The translations under genes and the position numbers were made by a program. DNA of 64,000 bases from Callaeas wilsoni (lineage: Eukaryota; Chordata; Aves; Passeriformes; Callaeidae), in assembly GCA_013398955.1 (NCBI GenBank), contig VWPU01006249.1, positions 31,869-95,868 of the forward strand, in the 5' to 3' direction. Of this stretch, positions 1-13,063 are shown in pieces. A model generated the notes under the pieces. The model had not been told where the DNA came from and ran no database searches. It saw only the letters and a list, made by a program, of their open reading frames with translations. Positions within the stretch are counted from its first letter, which is position 1. Every line of letters begins with the position of its first letter.

Positions 1-3000
1 AAGGATGAAAAAAAATGTATTTGGAAACCCCCTCAAACATCGCAGCAGCCTCATGCATTTGGTCCTTGTGCTGCTGTATGTGGTGGCTGTGTGTGGATGT
101 GCATAAGCAGGGCAATGTCTGCACACTCAGTGACACCACTCCAGCTCCCTTTCAGTCACTATTAAGAAAGCACTTCTAATCCCCTCTGAGAAGCTCGAAC
201 ATAAAATTCCTTTCATGCCAGTTTTGTCTTCCTCAATTTGGCGAACGCTGACCTTCCCCCTGTGATTCCAATGGAACTTGTAATTCAAAAGGCATTTCTG
301 TTTATTATTACCCTGTTAGTGTATAAGAATCATCAGGGATGCCAGTACTGCTCAGGAAACAAGGTTACTCTCTGAGCTCTCTGTTGCAGCTTTGTGCTGC
401 AAACAAAAATACAGAGGCCATAGATGAATTATGGTTACTTTACTCACTATTTAATAAGAATAATGAGCCTAAAATAATCGCTGAATAATTACTTGCCTCA
501 AGATCCTTTGCCACGCTCATTTCCCACACAAAGTTTTCTGATGGAAATTCACTTAAAAAGTAGAAACAAAGACCACCAAAAATGTCAAAGTTTATGAACT
601 TGCTCTTACAGGACTGGAACATTTCTACCTCTTGACACTCAGTTTTGAAATGTGTTATGTTACAACAGTATCAAATTTAACAGTTCTGAACTGGTATAGT
701 CTTACCTAAAAGGTTTTCCTTCAAAATACAATTTTGCACAGAATACTGAGCTCTGTGTTTCCATCAGCATTAATGAAGTCAAGTCTAGTATTTAAGCTAA
801 TCTGCTCAAAGTAGTCCTATTACCCTTCATACTTAGAGAGACATCATCTGATAGGAAATGGCTGCAATACCTCCAGCTTTCCTAAAATACTGACAGTTTC
901 AACCGTTTCTTAAGAAATACTCACTGGGGACTGCAGCTCTAAACACACTTCTGTTTTAAAATGTGACCATTTTCTTTAGCTTAAATGGGGGACTCCTTAC
1001 AGCTAAAGCAGTGATGTTGCTGGCCTCGCAAAGGCCAGCCAGAGAAAGGAGTGACCACCAGACATTTTTCCTTGAGATGCCTCTCCACAGTGCTTTCTTT
1101 CCCTATGCTACCTCACTGGTTCCACCTACGATTTCTAAATGACCATAACATCCTTTCCTCAGGCAAGTATTTCATGCCAGCATCGGGAACATTGTTCTTT
1201 CAAAGGAAACTCCAGTCACATTTACAGTTTTTCACATTTGGTAAGCTGCTCCTGATGAAAACTCTGTGCAGCAGAAGTACCTCCTTCAATGCACAGGTGT
1301 CCACTGCATGCTCAGATTATCAGACTTAAGAGGACAAAATCCCCACCTTTTTGGCCAAAGTAACATGGAAGACATAATTTATTTTTTTACCTGCAGTAAG
1401 AGGAGTGAATTCTGGTCTTGTTTAATCCAGCACAGCAGCTGACAAGGGGTGGGCTGGAGTGTTTGCTCTGCTGTCTCTTCTGTTTAAGCTGAGGACAAGA
1501 AGAAATGTTAATACAAGAGTGAATCCTTGCTGGGACTTGACCCTGATTACAGCTCTGCCCCACAGATCTGCAGGCCCCTCAGTGCCCATGTTTTCAAACC
1601 TGACAATATGTTAGTGCTTCATTTTGGTAGGAAAATGCTCATGTGTGAGGGTAACCCCCCCTCTAAATTCTGTACACACAAAAAACGCAGCAGAACTTTC
1701 AGATCAGCGTGTGCTCATCTGAAAGTTTGTCTTTCAACACCTCTCCTCTTTCTCTTTCTTTGCTACTGCCCTTCGACTTTTGTGTCTGTAGACTTGAAAA
1801 CTTGTGCCATGTGGAAGTGCCCCAGTTACATCAGCTGAAACTGCAGTTCCTTCCCTAAGCTGCACACACTGGTCAATATTCACTTTGCAAATAGTTCTGC
1901 TTTTGATAAATGCAATTTAATTTTCGTGTGGAGCTAATTTTGAAATATTATCTCCATGGACCTTTTTAAACTTGACAGGTCTGTTCTATAAATCATTTAT
2001 TTGTTTTATTGTTTCTTAGCATCCTTGAATCTAAAAGCATTTCATAGATGTGTTTCCCTGACCACTTTCACTAATAACAACTTAGCTCATTATTAATGTT
2101 TCCCTTTCACAGAACCAGAAACTGAGATAGAAGTATCTGAGAGAAGTGCTATTGTTTTTAGAAGCACAGTTGGGTTCTGATTTCTAGAACTCACCTTGCT
2201 GAGGGCTCAGTTCTTCCAAAAAAAGCTGTCTACAAGGGTCAGAAAGAAACTATTAGATTGCCTGACACCTATTAATCTACTCCTCTTTTAGGTCTGTAGC
2301 TGTGAACTGAGCTCATTGAAATAAAATCTCTCTTACTTGTGAGATCATGTATTAGAAAATCAGTCCTGGTGTGCCCAAAGAGTTGGCCCCACATTACATT
2401 ATTTCCTTATACAAACAGTAATAAAATACCTTTTTTCCCCCCTCCAATATATTTTATTTTAGGGAAATGCAACAGGAAAGAACAAAAGTAAAATTCCCAT
2501 TTGTGAAAGCACAGCATGTGCAACTTCACTGTAACAGGCAGCAAAAGGTCTAAGAGCAAAAAAGGACTACTGAGACCTGCACACTGAGAGTTTCTCATAA
2601 ATTAGCTCAGAAAAGCAAAGGTAGAGCGCTGCATGCTAGAGAAGGCTTGAAGCACAAAATATTTTTAAAGTCCTTTAGCAATATTAAAATTCTGCTCAGA
2701 ATCAACTATTTTAATGTGATTTCCCCCTCTCCTTGCTTGTGAATCAATTCTGCAGCCCTTCTCTTTGTTAAAAAATTTTCAAAACTCTAAAAAAATTGAT
2801 TAAGTTCCCACCCTGGAAAAATGAACGAAAGTGCTTAATGCATCGGTGTTGGTGCACAAAGTGCATTTGTTGTGCTGCTGAATGTAACACGATCTGAACC
2901 AAGGCAGGAGAATGAACACTTTGCAGCCCCTGATGGATTTCAGATTTATTAGACACTGGAATGTTTTTTTTTTCCCCCTTGTCTATAAGAACATGGTGTG

Positions 3001-3984
3001 TAAGATGATAAAGGGCAGGAATAAAGGGAGCAGACATTCTGGCCCTTAAAATTAAAAGAACTGTTTCTAGATTTTGAAAGTGTCAATGTATGAAAAAGCA
3101 GCCTAAATAGAAGTGTTGCATTATTCAGTAGGCTTTCCTCCTGGAAAGAAAAACATTTTGCAACCACTGACAAAGCTATGGACATGTGACTAATACTACT
3201 TTTATTTTCCTATATGGAGAAAAACCCCATCACAAAGCCTAAATGGAATATTTATGCTGTAAGATAATACACTCGTACCTGTAAATTATGAGTGCAAGAT
3301 GTAATAATTCATCCTCCGTTTCATTACTCATGCACTATGGAGCTTTCAAGATTAGGGATGGATTTGTTATGCCTCTACATTCCAGTATATGTTTTCCCTT
3401 TCTTAACCCCCTCTCTCTTCTCTGACACACACATCCTGTACAGTAGGAGCAAATTTCTTTGCACCAACACACACAGACCATATGAGCTGCACAGAACTGG
3501 CATCCCTTTCAAAGGACATACTAATGATCCATTTTGTGATGTTAACCAGGCTGAAAAAAAATTAGCTCAGGGCTGAAGGATATAATTTCAAATAAATTTG
3601 GAGGAAAGTTTCCTATTCAGAGAGGAGCTCCAAGGTGTAACATTAATAAAATGCTGTTGTATTAATGTTACAGGATAGTTCTCTTGAGCTTCCAGGACGG
3701 GAACCACAGTGGTCTGCTTGTAGTAGCAGGAGTTCTGTTCCGGTACCTATGCATTGCTTTGTGAAAGGGAATAGCAAAAGTCTGGAATGAATTGCTTTAA
3801 AGATTAGAATTCCCATGAAAATATAAACAACAAAACTATTCACTGAAAGCGAAGTTATGTTTAATATATAAGCAGAGGAATAAACAAGCTCTGTTTCGTC
3901 TATTTTTGACTGTGTATTTTCAGTGTCTGAAAGTGATGTGCGTCTGACGGAGATGACAAGGCTGAGGAGACAGTTTGGGCCAGC
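1..3984. other. Unique non-coding sequence, no supported gene
   Basis: This is AT-leaning unique DNA. The longest open frames are about 100 codons (for example 1527-1838 on the plus strand) and match no family I recognise. I see no convincing exon, repeat family or RNA gene, only short homopolymers such as the T-then-C run near 2965-2980. Confidence 0.6.
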
Positions 3985-4145
3985 GTTCTGAGCACTGGCA
4001 CTCCGGGCTCTGCTGGGGTCTGCTACTCAGTTATTGTGTAATCTTGGGTGAGTCATTTAAATTCTTTCTGCTCTGATTTCACCAGTCGGTAAAATAGGTG
4101 TAATCCTCCCCCATTTATCTCAGACAGCAAAAATATCTATAAAAC
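3985..4145 (+). repeat. MIR-like SINE fragment
   Basis: The order of short words follows the MIR core and tail: an 'ATCTTGGGTGAGTCA' block, a pyrimidine-rich stretch, a 'GGTAAAATAGG' block, then a diverged tail. In the consensus these read roughly 'accttgggcaagtca' and 'tgtaaaatggg'. The copy is old and its edges are approximate. Confidence 0.5.
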
Positions 4146-4253
4146 ATCTTAGACGGCATGATATGTTCAGGCAAATTTCACTTCAGCAAACCTTTCCCTT
4201 TATGAGCTATATTTGTCCACAGATCTTTTTGTCCTGCAAACCTCTGTCCCCAG

Positions 4254-4269
4254 ACACACACACACACAC
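4254..4269. repeat. (AC)8 microsatellite
   Basis: Eight uninterrupted AC dinucleotides are visible directly. Confidence 0.9.
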
Positions 4270-4270
4270 T

Positions 4271-5539
4271 GTCATGCCACTGTCGCCTGACAGATGAGAA
4301 GATCATGCCTTTACCGTGAAATCAAAACCATCATTCTTCTTCTACGGCTGCAGAAATTGCATTAACTATCAAACTTTAAGTCTTTTCAAAGAACAAATCT
4401 CGCTTGTCTTAATCAAATGAGAAGTCCCAGTAAAAATCAGCAGGATACTTCAAGCGATCAAGGAAAGCAGGATCTGGCCTCTTGTAGAGCATTGAGGTAA
4501 ACCAGACACACTACTGCAGTTTGCATTGGACAGTTCTCAATTAGAATGTCAAGATTTATAGTGTATTTTATCCGGTTTTCATTCTCCACTGTTCAGTTTA
4601 ACTTTTGACCTATGGTTATTGGCAGAAGAGGGCTTGTCCCAGAGGGCTGTTAGTCCCTTCCAAAGAGGCCTTCTAAGAAGTGCCAAAAAAGAGGGTGGAA
4701 AACAGGTCTCTTTGTAACAGGACCCCTCCTCAGAAATGCTCACCATTGATGGGACAGTCAGGATGCAAGGAAACAGAAGATCCCTCTGGATTTTCTGCAC
4801 TAAGTAGTTAAGGTCTTGTGTTGTTCCTTTTCCCTCCTCTCCTGCCAAAAGATCAGATGGAAACAAGTCCTGTAGAAAAGGTCAAAACTAATTGTGTCAA
4901 AAAATCTGCATGGAGTCAGATTAAAAGAAAAATGGAGGTTATAAATATAGGAAACATATGCTGATATATGAGATACAGTAAGGTGTGGCATCCAGGGGTT
5001 CTCCAGGGGACTGGAGTTCATAAAGCTCTCAGCCAACATGGGACAGAGCATCCTTACAATATATGATAGAACACGAGTTGCAGATACAGCCTTGAATTTG
5101 AATTTAAAAAAAAAAAAATAAAGCATGGGGATAAATAGATTTACCCAGGTTGGATAGCCCTGCTCAGTGCATTCCCTTCAAAAAGGGAGGGCTGTGCTGA
5201 AGGGGAGTCTGCTGGTGTGTAACTGGCACAGTTTCTCAAGGCAAAACCTTTAGACTGATAAAAATATCAAACAGAATCAATGATCTTGCTGTAGGACTGT
5301 GCTGGTGACACAAAATAAGGACAGTGCTGTAAATGTGGAGGGCCAGAGTATTCCAGGGGAAGGCTCACATGATCCTGGGCATTCCAGCATTAGGAAAGGA
5401 ATGAAATGTAATAGGACTCAAATCGGGCTGTGTGGTTGGAGATTAATAACAGCAATGCTCCGTGGTGAGCAGGATGCTCCTTGGATGAAGATGTCCTTAC
5501 AGCAGGAAGGTTCTCCAAGGGCCTTCCCATGGACACAGG
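4271..5539. other. Unique non-coding sequence with an A13 tract
   Basis: No gene can be supported. A run of 13 A at 5106-5118, followed by a T and three more A, could be the tail of an old retroposed insert, but no body or target-site duplication is recognisable. ORFs of up to 108 codons overlap on the minus strand and look spurious. Confidence 0.55.
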
Positions 5540-5692
5540 GGGACAAAAATAACCCAGCTCGCTTTAGGATAGAGCCAGCATCATTTGCAAAAGGGATTAT
5601 ATAATGTAGTTGCCTCTAACAACAGAGGACTAGTCTGATGAACCAGAAGGCCCCTTCCAGTCCTATTGTTCCTGCTATTCCCAAAGTTAAAT
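5540..5692 (+). repeat. CR1/L3-like LINE 3' end, diverged
   Basis: The segment ending near 5690 has the words 'GACTAGTCTGATGA', 'CCCCTTCCAGTCCTATTGTTC' in split form, and a terminal 'CTGCTATTCC' motif. These resemble the CR1/L3 3' end ('gactagatgacc...cccttccagtcctatgattcta'). The copy is short and old, and its 5' limit is uncertain. Confidence 0.45.
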
Positions 5693-8600
5693 TAACACCA
5701 ACCTTGCCTGGCAACATTGTCCCTGCGCCTGTGGAGAGGGAGTTTGCCCTGGAGCTCCTGGGACGAGATGTCTCTGTAAATGGGAATTGAAAACCCTGTA
5801 AATGGGAACTAGAAGAGGTGCCAGGTTTGTAATTTAAAAAACCCAATAAAAACAACGTAATAGATCTAAATCCTCCTGCTTTGTGGCGCAGAAAGGCCTG
5901 TGAGGACACAAGACCAGCCTTAAATCCCCCTCAGGAGCGACTCACGGCCAACGACACAGCTGCAGTCCCCTCACAGGGCACTCGCTGTGCTCTGACAGCC
6001 CGAAACCACTGGGGCAGAAACACCGAGTTTGGGAAAGTGACTTTTCTCTAAACAGCAGGGATCGAGGGAGGGTTTCCCACCTCTTTCCCTCAGGCCAGCC
6101 TTCTCACAGCCATCCCGGCCTGTTGGGACGACAGGGCCTCCATACCCCAACAAATCCCCGGCCCGGGAGCAATCTCTCCCACCTATATCATAGATACATA
6201 GATATAGGTATATATATGACATATATGGTTGTTTGGTTTTTTTTAATATGACACGAGGTGAAATTCAGCTGTGCAGGGCTGCCAGGAGGCTGTGAAGGGC
6301 AGGGCAGGGCCCCTGACCGGCACCACCATTGCTGAGGGGAGCAGATGCAGCCCCAGAGCGTGGCTGTGCCCTGGCTGGTGCTGTGAGGGCACCGCGGCCA
6401 CCTCAGGGGAACAAAGCAGGGTTAAAATGATACCAAAATGGGGTGACACAGCCCAAGGTCTGTGGGGTAGTGGCACTGTCTATGGGTCTCCCTTCAGGGC
6501 ATGATTTTAGCTGTAGAGCTACTGAAGCTGAGCAACGACATGGAGGGAAAGCTGTCTGACTGCCTGAGAGCTGGCAGAGCCATTGGAGCACACAGCCCAC
6601 AGCAAAGGAGGGCAGGTAGAGTAACAGCAATTTAAAATGTGTGGGAAGAGAAATTCCCCTTCCCTAACTTCCCGACCCTGTGGAGCTGAGGAGAGGCACT
6701 TGGTCTGGCAGGACTCTGCTGGGCAAGGGCGAATGTCAGTGCCTCACTTTTAGGAGTGTCCCTTGTGCTGCCTTGTCACTGTCACTCCTGCTCCAGGAGG
6801 TGGATCTGCAAGGTGGACGTGGTGTTTTAGCCTATGTGATAGCTTTTCCTGGAAAAGTATGATTAAAGAACCTTTAGAATCAAATAGGGAGCCTTTATAA
6901 ATGACAAGCTGGCATCTGGGTTCCAGGGCAGCGCCTGGCATTCATTGTCCAGGACAGGCTCAGGCCATGGGGCAGGAGGCAGGAGCAGGGTAGGGATGGA
7001 TGTACCCCTCCATTTTCTCTCTCCATCTTCTCTCACCTCCAGAACAGCAACAGCTGCTCGGGAAGGGGCTGTTGCAAAGACACACGTGTCTGCCAGGTGA
7101 CATGTCCCTAGAGGGGAGCTGCAGGGGAATAAACCGGGGACGCTTTCCTCGCAGGAGCTGCGGCCCCAGCCACCAGAAGGTGCCAGCCCCCAGCTTTCTG
7201 CTGAAAATCCCTATGTGGCTCAGCAATGCCCTAATTTGCTCACGAGACACAGAGCAGAGCCCACCTACTCATTCCTCTGCACAGCCATCCAATGATAATG
7301 ACTTTCAGTCAATGGTGTAGCTTGGAACAGATGCCTGGAGGTGAAAGGATCTGTATTCCATTACTAGCCCCTTCAACTAGCCAGGGTCCCCCAGGTTAAA
7401 TATTTTTAGCAACAGCTTGTTTACATGTCAAACTTGTCAATGAGCTTCTGGGGCACTGCTGCCACAAAGCTGTGTTGGTGGCAGCCCGTAAGCTTTCTCT
7501 ATGCACGGAGCTAATGCCTTCTAAAGGGCTTGTCAGATATTTTCTTCCTACTGTGTCACAGGAGCAAGACTAATTTCAAAGAAATGCTCTTTATTTCTAC
7601 TTAAAACTGCTAAAGAAAATATCCAGCACTGTCTTTTTTCTTGTCATCTGTTCGACAAGTGTCTCATAAAACAAATTGAGAGGTTTAAATCTCCGAGACA
7701 AAAATCAATAAGAGGATAAGTAAAGAATAGGAGGAAGTCAGCAGGCTGAGATTTATTTCATTGGAAATGTTTTTGCAATGGATTTACTAATAAATCTAAA
7801 GTGTCTGGTGCAGCTGCCTTTGATATGCAGTATCCCCTTTACTTAGATGGAAGCTGCACATGAAAAGAAGCTTTGAATACTGATTTTTACAAGGGTGTAA
7901 ATCAGTGAAGCCCCACATGTTACAAGTACCACCAGCATCTGCTTCAGGTAGAAGTTAAGAAAAGGGATTCGTTTTTGTGCCAGAGTTGTCTTCTGCAGCT
8001 TTGCCATTTCTTGTTTAATATATTGCAATATTTGTGATCAGGGCCTTACTGTGCTGGACACTGCATAATCCAATGTAGTAAAATCATCTCTGTCCCAAAG
8101 AGTTGATGGAGTTTCAAAGGTAGGAAACTGCATTGAAATAACAAATATGGGCTGACCACAAGCGAAATCACAAGGAATGACGTTTGTGATGGTGGAACTG
8201 AGCTATGGTATCTCCTGAAAATCTGCTCCAGTGAGTACTTCCCTTGTGGTGATGGGAAACTGGGAAAAATTTAAATTAAATGAATGATTTGAAACACACT
8301 TACAGATAAGGAAAATGAAATAAACTCTTGAAGCAGTCCAGAGAAGGTCAGCCTGGATTGCCTACCAGTCATAACAGGGTTCCAGGAAGAAGGGATGTTC
8401 TCCTGAGTGGCAATAATAATGGCTGTCACTGAAATGACTGCACTTTGATGTGGACAGGAAGCAATGGAAAAGACTGCACCCGAGTCCTGAACGCCTTCCC
8501 TCCCTGCTGCACATTTGCCCTGACTGTGAGCTTTTCCAAAAGTCCCGTGGATGAAGAGGAAGCTATAATGAGCTCCTTGTTGAGTAATGCGAGTGGTTTG

Positions 8601-9734
8601 CTCCAGTTGGCACACATGACAGATGGCTGTGGGTAGGGAGCGAGTTGCTGGGGTCTGTGTGTGTGCATATGTGCTAGGAGGGGTTCCAGGATGGTTCCAT
8701 GGCTCGCTATTCTATTTCAAATTAAACAAATAGTCCTGGATGCTTTTACAATGTCAGATGGGAAATCAGCCAGAAACTAGCTGATATCTTATTGTTCCTT
8801 GTTCTTCAATCGATTCTGCGTTTTTCAAAGGATTTCTCTGCACCAAACACATATCAGAACATGGTTAAGCTCTGTTGTTCCAGTTCACAAATTTGATGTT
8901 AGGAAGAAATGTTGGAAGTGAGAGTAAATCAACAGAAGTGGCCATTTTCATCCCCTTATATGGTTTTCCTCAAGTCAACATGAGAAACATTTCACAGCTA
9001 ACTGTGAAAACTGGCACCTCATTACCTACTTTATTATTTCTTGTGACTTATTAAGGGTTATTATCATTGTTCATTATCCTTTTTGATAGTGCCTACCCTT
9101 GCTATCCTATGGCGTTATTACTGGGTAGTAGCAGCAAACACTTACATTTAGGTCACTTTAACAGCTTGTATTTAAAGATTCCCATGGATATTAGTCTGAA
9201 GGGTGCAACCAGTGCTGTGATTTGCACAAGGTTCTGAAAATGGAAGCAGGAAAAATGTGGAATGAAATCTGTGTGTGGTTATATGCTAAATGACTGTGTC
9301 ATAGAGCCATACGCACTGGGGGGTTGAACTGAAGTTGCATGACCTACCTAAAATCTGTACTTTCCATAATTTTTGAGTGCCCTGCATTGGAATCAAGGCA
9401 ACCTTGCATCAACACGATGGTTTTAATGCAGATATGTTTATGTACACCATAGAAAGTCACTCAGATGTTATTGGGAAATGTCAGACAACCTTCACAGTAG
9501 ACGATGCTGCCACTGTTTTCCATAGTATTTCCGTAGTTGAAATTGGGATAATACATTCCCTCTGTCACAAAGCTTTAAGGATATATTACGTGTTTACAGA
9601 TGGGTTTCACCATGAATTCACTGTGTTAAATGTCATAAAGTGATGGCCATATTTCATACAACCCCTAATTCCATAGCACACGTGCAAAGAGGGCAGAACA
9701 GTTCTGCAAAACAGTTAGGTGTGATCTCCATCTC
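5693..9734. other. Non-coding sequence; TA-rich tract at 6185-6225
   Basis: About 4 kb without a supportable exon. It holds a TA/GATA-rich low-complexity tract around 6185-6225. A moderately GC-rich portion (6240-7320) gives overlapping ORFs on both strands (to 106 codons) that look like compositional artefacts. An open frame of 88 codons at 9377-9643 has no recognisable family. Confidence 0.55.
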
Positions 9735-9826
9735 CTTGAGGAGGATTGAGGAGAATTGACAAAACCCATTTTGTGAATCAGCAGCACAGCTAGAGTTAGA
9801 ACCAAGCTTTCAGTGTCAGCTTTTGC
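9735..9826 (-). repeat. Possible MIR-like SINE fragment (reverse)
   Basis: The words 'CCCATTTTGTGAATCAGCAGCACAGCTAG' (split) and 'AGTTAGAACCAAG' resemble the reverse MIR consensus 'cccattttacagatgagg...cacacagctag...gatttgaaccca'. It is short and weak. Confidence 0.35.
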
Positions 9827-12800
9827 CAAAACCTGCCCAGCAGCGTGTCATGATGAGGACTGGCCAGACCTTGGTTTGAGTCCCAAGCCAGGAGCAGAAC
9901 CCTTTATGTTTTGGCAGTAGAGCAGTTTGCATACATGGATTTGTTTCCCAGATTCTCCACGATGGCTGCAGAGGGAAGAGGTGGCACACCGTGCTCCACA
10001 CCTCAGCACATCAGCTCCACGTCACGATGCCCTGTCTGGGTTTGCATTCAAAATCTACCGTCCATGACCTGATCCTGTTCGATCTCTTGCAAGATCAAAG
10101 TCTGAGGAACTTGAAAGACACACAATGACATGATTTATCCTCAGGGGAGCACGATGGCTTCTGAAATTTCCTTCTCCCCTGGATGCCACGCACTGTCCCC
10201 CTACCCAGAAGATGGAAATACTGATTCTGTTTCTGATCTGGCTTGTGTAAATATATGTGGGAGAATAGCAAATGTCATTGCACAGGGACACAGAGCAAGA
10301 AGTTGCAGGGAAGAGGGGGATATTAACTCTTCCGCTCTTTTAGATTTCCAGGCTGTAGGATAATCCTACAAAATTAAATAATATGATCAGGATTTCCCCC
10401 TTTCCTCTTGACCTGACTTTTATGCTAGGGCTAAGAATTGCAGCACATTTCTTTTCCCAAAGCAAAACACGATCCTGGATAAAAGTCAGTTTAGTTGAGA
10501 GAAAAAAGTAAAACAAAAATAGATCTTTTCCATAAACAAAGCTGCTTTCCATTTTGCTAGCATAAACAGGCAGATGCATTAAGAGATCATGCCACCCAGG
10601 CCCTGGAAAAAGAAACAGGGAAATGTATTTCTGAGTATTTTTCTGAAGGTGCAAGGATGGCTGAGCCTAAGGCAAATTGAGCAGAAGGACAAAGCTTTAT
10701 AGACAGGGAAGCTTTACAGTTTCACCTGAGACTCAGAAGAACTACACTTCCATAGGTTAGGCCAAATGCAGCATCATCTCCTTCCCAAATGAAATCTCTA
10801 CCTTTAGCAGGCACCTGAGCACTTGGTGTGCTTCATATTCTCACAGAAATACAGGGGTTTGCAGTAGTCTCTATGGCTGTGCAAACAGAACTGCAGGTCT
10901 CTGGGCGTGGAATGAGATGAGCACTGGCAAAAAAAAGCCTTTCAGAAATGCAAGTCTCAGCTTTGCAGACTGAAGGGCTACCGTAAGTGTGCTCTATGTG
11001 AATGAAACCCACCTCCCCAGGGACCAGAAACAAGGGGCGAAGCAAGAGGAATAAGGAATGAGTGGTGTCCTAATTCTGGGCTTCTTTTCCTCACAACCAA
11101 GTTGAAATCCGGCAGCTAGGATGGACCCTCTTCTGTTAGAGCCCACATCTTTTACTCTTCTCCCTCACTTGATTCATTCCCTTGGTGAAAAATTCATCCA
11201 TCTCTACTGAAAGATCCACATTCTACTTAAGCTATCAAAATAATCTTTCTGTAATTGTCTGGAGATGTCTACAGTCTAGATATTACAGTCTGTCGGCATC
11301 TGTATTTAAATGATGCTTTGCAACAAATCACACCCTGGAGGTGTTGCAGCCTTCTGATAGGGCTGGGTTGTGATACATTTCATGTGCTGTAGCACACAGC
11401 CCTTCCCAAAGTCCTCACCGACCCCCTTTTGTTGTGTTTGTTTGTTTAAAAATCTCTGGTTCTCTCACTCAAAGCGATCTGCTAATATCAATCTCCCAAC
11501 CAGACACTGCAGGGCAAATTCTGCCTTCAAGCATCCTGCATTTGATTAAAACCAGGGTGTGCAAAGCTCTTCCAGGGCTTGGTACCATTTCTGATTCAGA
11601 TCAATTTAAGAGACAATGAATATATCCAGTGCAAAAATGGCTTCTTCTGCTTTGGCTGATACCAGAAAGGAAGATTTGGTGTTTACTTTCAATACTTGGA
11701 TTCAGCTTAAACGTATGTCCAGTGACTCAAATGCTACTTCTTCAAACTGTCTCTTTGGAAAACAGTCTTCAGGGTCTCCGTGGAACAGAATGATTTCAGC
11801 TTTTTCTTGCTTCCTCTTGGGTCACAAATGCAGCAAGAAGGGCCTTCTGCAGAAGACTTTGCCCCTCAGTACAGGAAGTTCAAGTCTATGTGCAAATGAA
11901 AACTATTCTAGCCAATATTCCAAATCTAGGTTGTTTTGTTCCTTGTCCCCCATGTTCCCCCCCACAATGTGAGACAAGGATCTGGTTCAGCTTGTGCAGG
12001 AAGTATCTTTGGAGTAGTAGTTTCTCTGATTTGTTTTTGATAATTTTTAGGTACATCTATCCCTTGTCTCAAGAAATAAGTGCATGGAAAGAACTAGTTT
12101 AGGCTATTTTATCCTTTCTGATACTTTTTGCTCCTTTACCCCCCCACTCCTTTTTCCTTCCCTGTTCCTCCACAGCTGCCATTAAGAACAAGTCAGTGAC
12201 TCACAAAGGCACATTTTCGCTCATTCACTACATCACAGCCCTCCACGCTCACCCACCCCAGGGTTCCGTGACGCTTGATCTTTGCCACCAGGAGCATCCA
12301 ATTCTGTGGCCAGCGCTAAGGCCAAAGGGAACTCTACAAACCAGTTATTCTCTGTTTCCCCCAGGAACAAAACTGTGGCGATGTTACTGCCCTCTAAAGA
12401 TGTGTGGATCAGCATTAAAGTGCTGACCTGCTCAACACTTCTGGCACCCTTTGAACCGGGGAGCTTTGAAGCGAAGGCTGTAACGAACTCGTGTATAATA
12501 AGCTGCTGCCCCATGCCAGGCGAGGCAGAGGTATCAGGGACTGATGGAAGCTTTTGAAGGCACAAAATGCTATTAAAAACTGCGAGGGACTAGAGAAAAA
12601 GAGACAGTGAAAAACAAATCTCCCTTCCATGCAGTGATACATCTAACTTTGGCAAGTTAGAACTAGGGTCACTAAACCGGATTTAAAGCTTAAAAATTTT
12701 GGGGTGGCTGGCTTATGGTTTTGGCTTAGAAACACTTCTGCTGAAACTGGGGCTCTACTGGGAGACAGTTCAGTTCAGGGCTTTCCTCCTTTCTGCACCA

Positions 12801-12835
12801 GTAAGTTGTTGGGGAAGGGAGAACCAGTCTGCATA
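9827..12835. other. Unique non-coding sequence
   Basis: I see no exon, RNA gene or named repeat. Open frames of 104-118 codons occur at 10340-10654 (minus), 11616-11972 (plus) and 12233-12565 (minus), but none has a recognisable domain, and the last overlaps another frame on the opposite strand. Confidence 0.55.
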
Positions 12836-13062
12836 GCAATAATTATTATCAATTGTATTGTGCTTTTTATCTTCAAAGTGCTTTACAGACACAAACTAAT
12901 TATTCCTCTGCAACACCCCTGTGAAGAAGATGGTAAGTATCATTATCTCTGTTTTACCAATGGGGAGACTGAGCCAGAGCATTTAAGCGATTAGCCTGGG
13001 GCCACAGGGGCAGTTAGTGTCAGGGCTGGGAATGCAGGAGTGTCTCTGCTCCCAGTCAGCAC
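12836..13062 (-). repeat. MIR-like SINE, reverse orientation
   Basis: This is one of the better-preserved SINE pieces. It starts with an 'AATAATTATTATCAATTG' tail and an 'AAGTGCTTTACAGAC' block. It continues with 'ATTATCTCTGTTTTACCAATG' in two blocks, 'GGGGAGACTGAG', 'GCCTGGGGCCACAGGGGCAG' and 'AGGGCTGGGAATGCAGGAG'. This is the order of the reverse MIR consensus (tail, then 'ttacagatggggaaactgag', then 'aaggtcacacagctag'). Edges are approximate. Confidence 0.65.
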
Positions 13063-13063
13063 C

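Noticed and set aside
5106..5121. A13 tract as the tail of a processed pseudogene
   Set aside because: No coding-like body or target duplication is visible beside it.
9377..9643. 88-codon plus-strand open frame with protein-like composition
   Set aside because: No recognisable family, no splice-site support, and no continuation in other frames.
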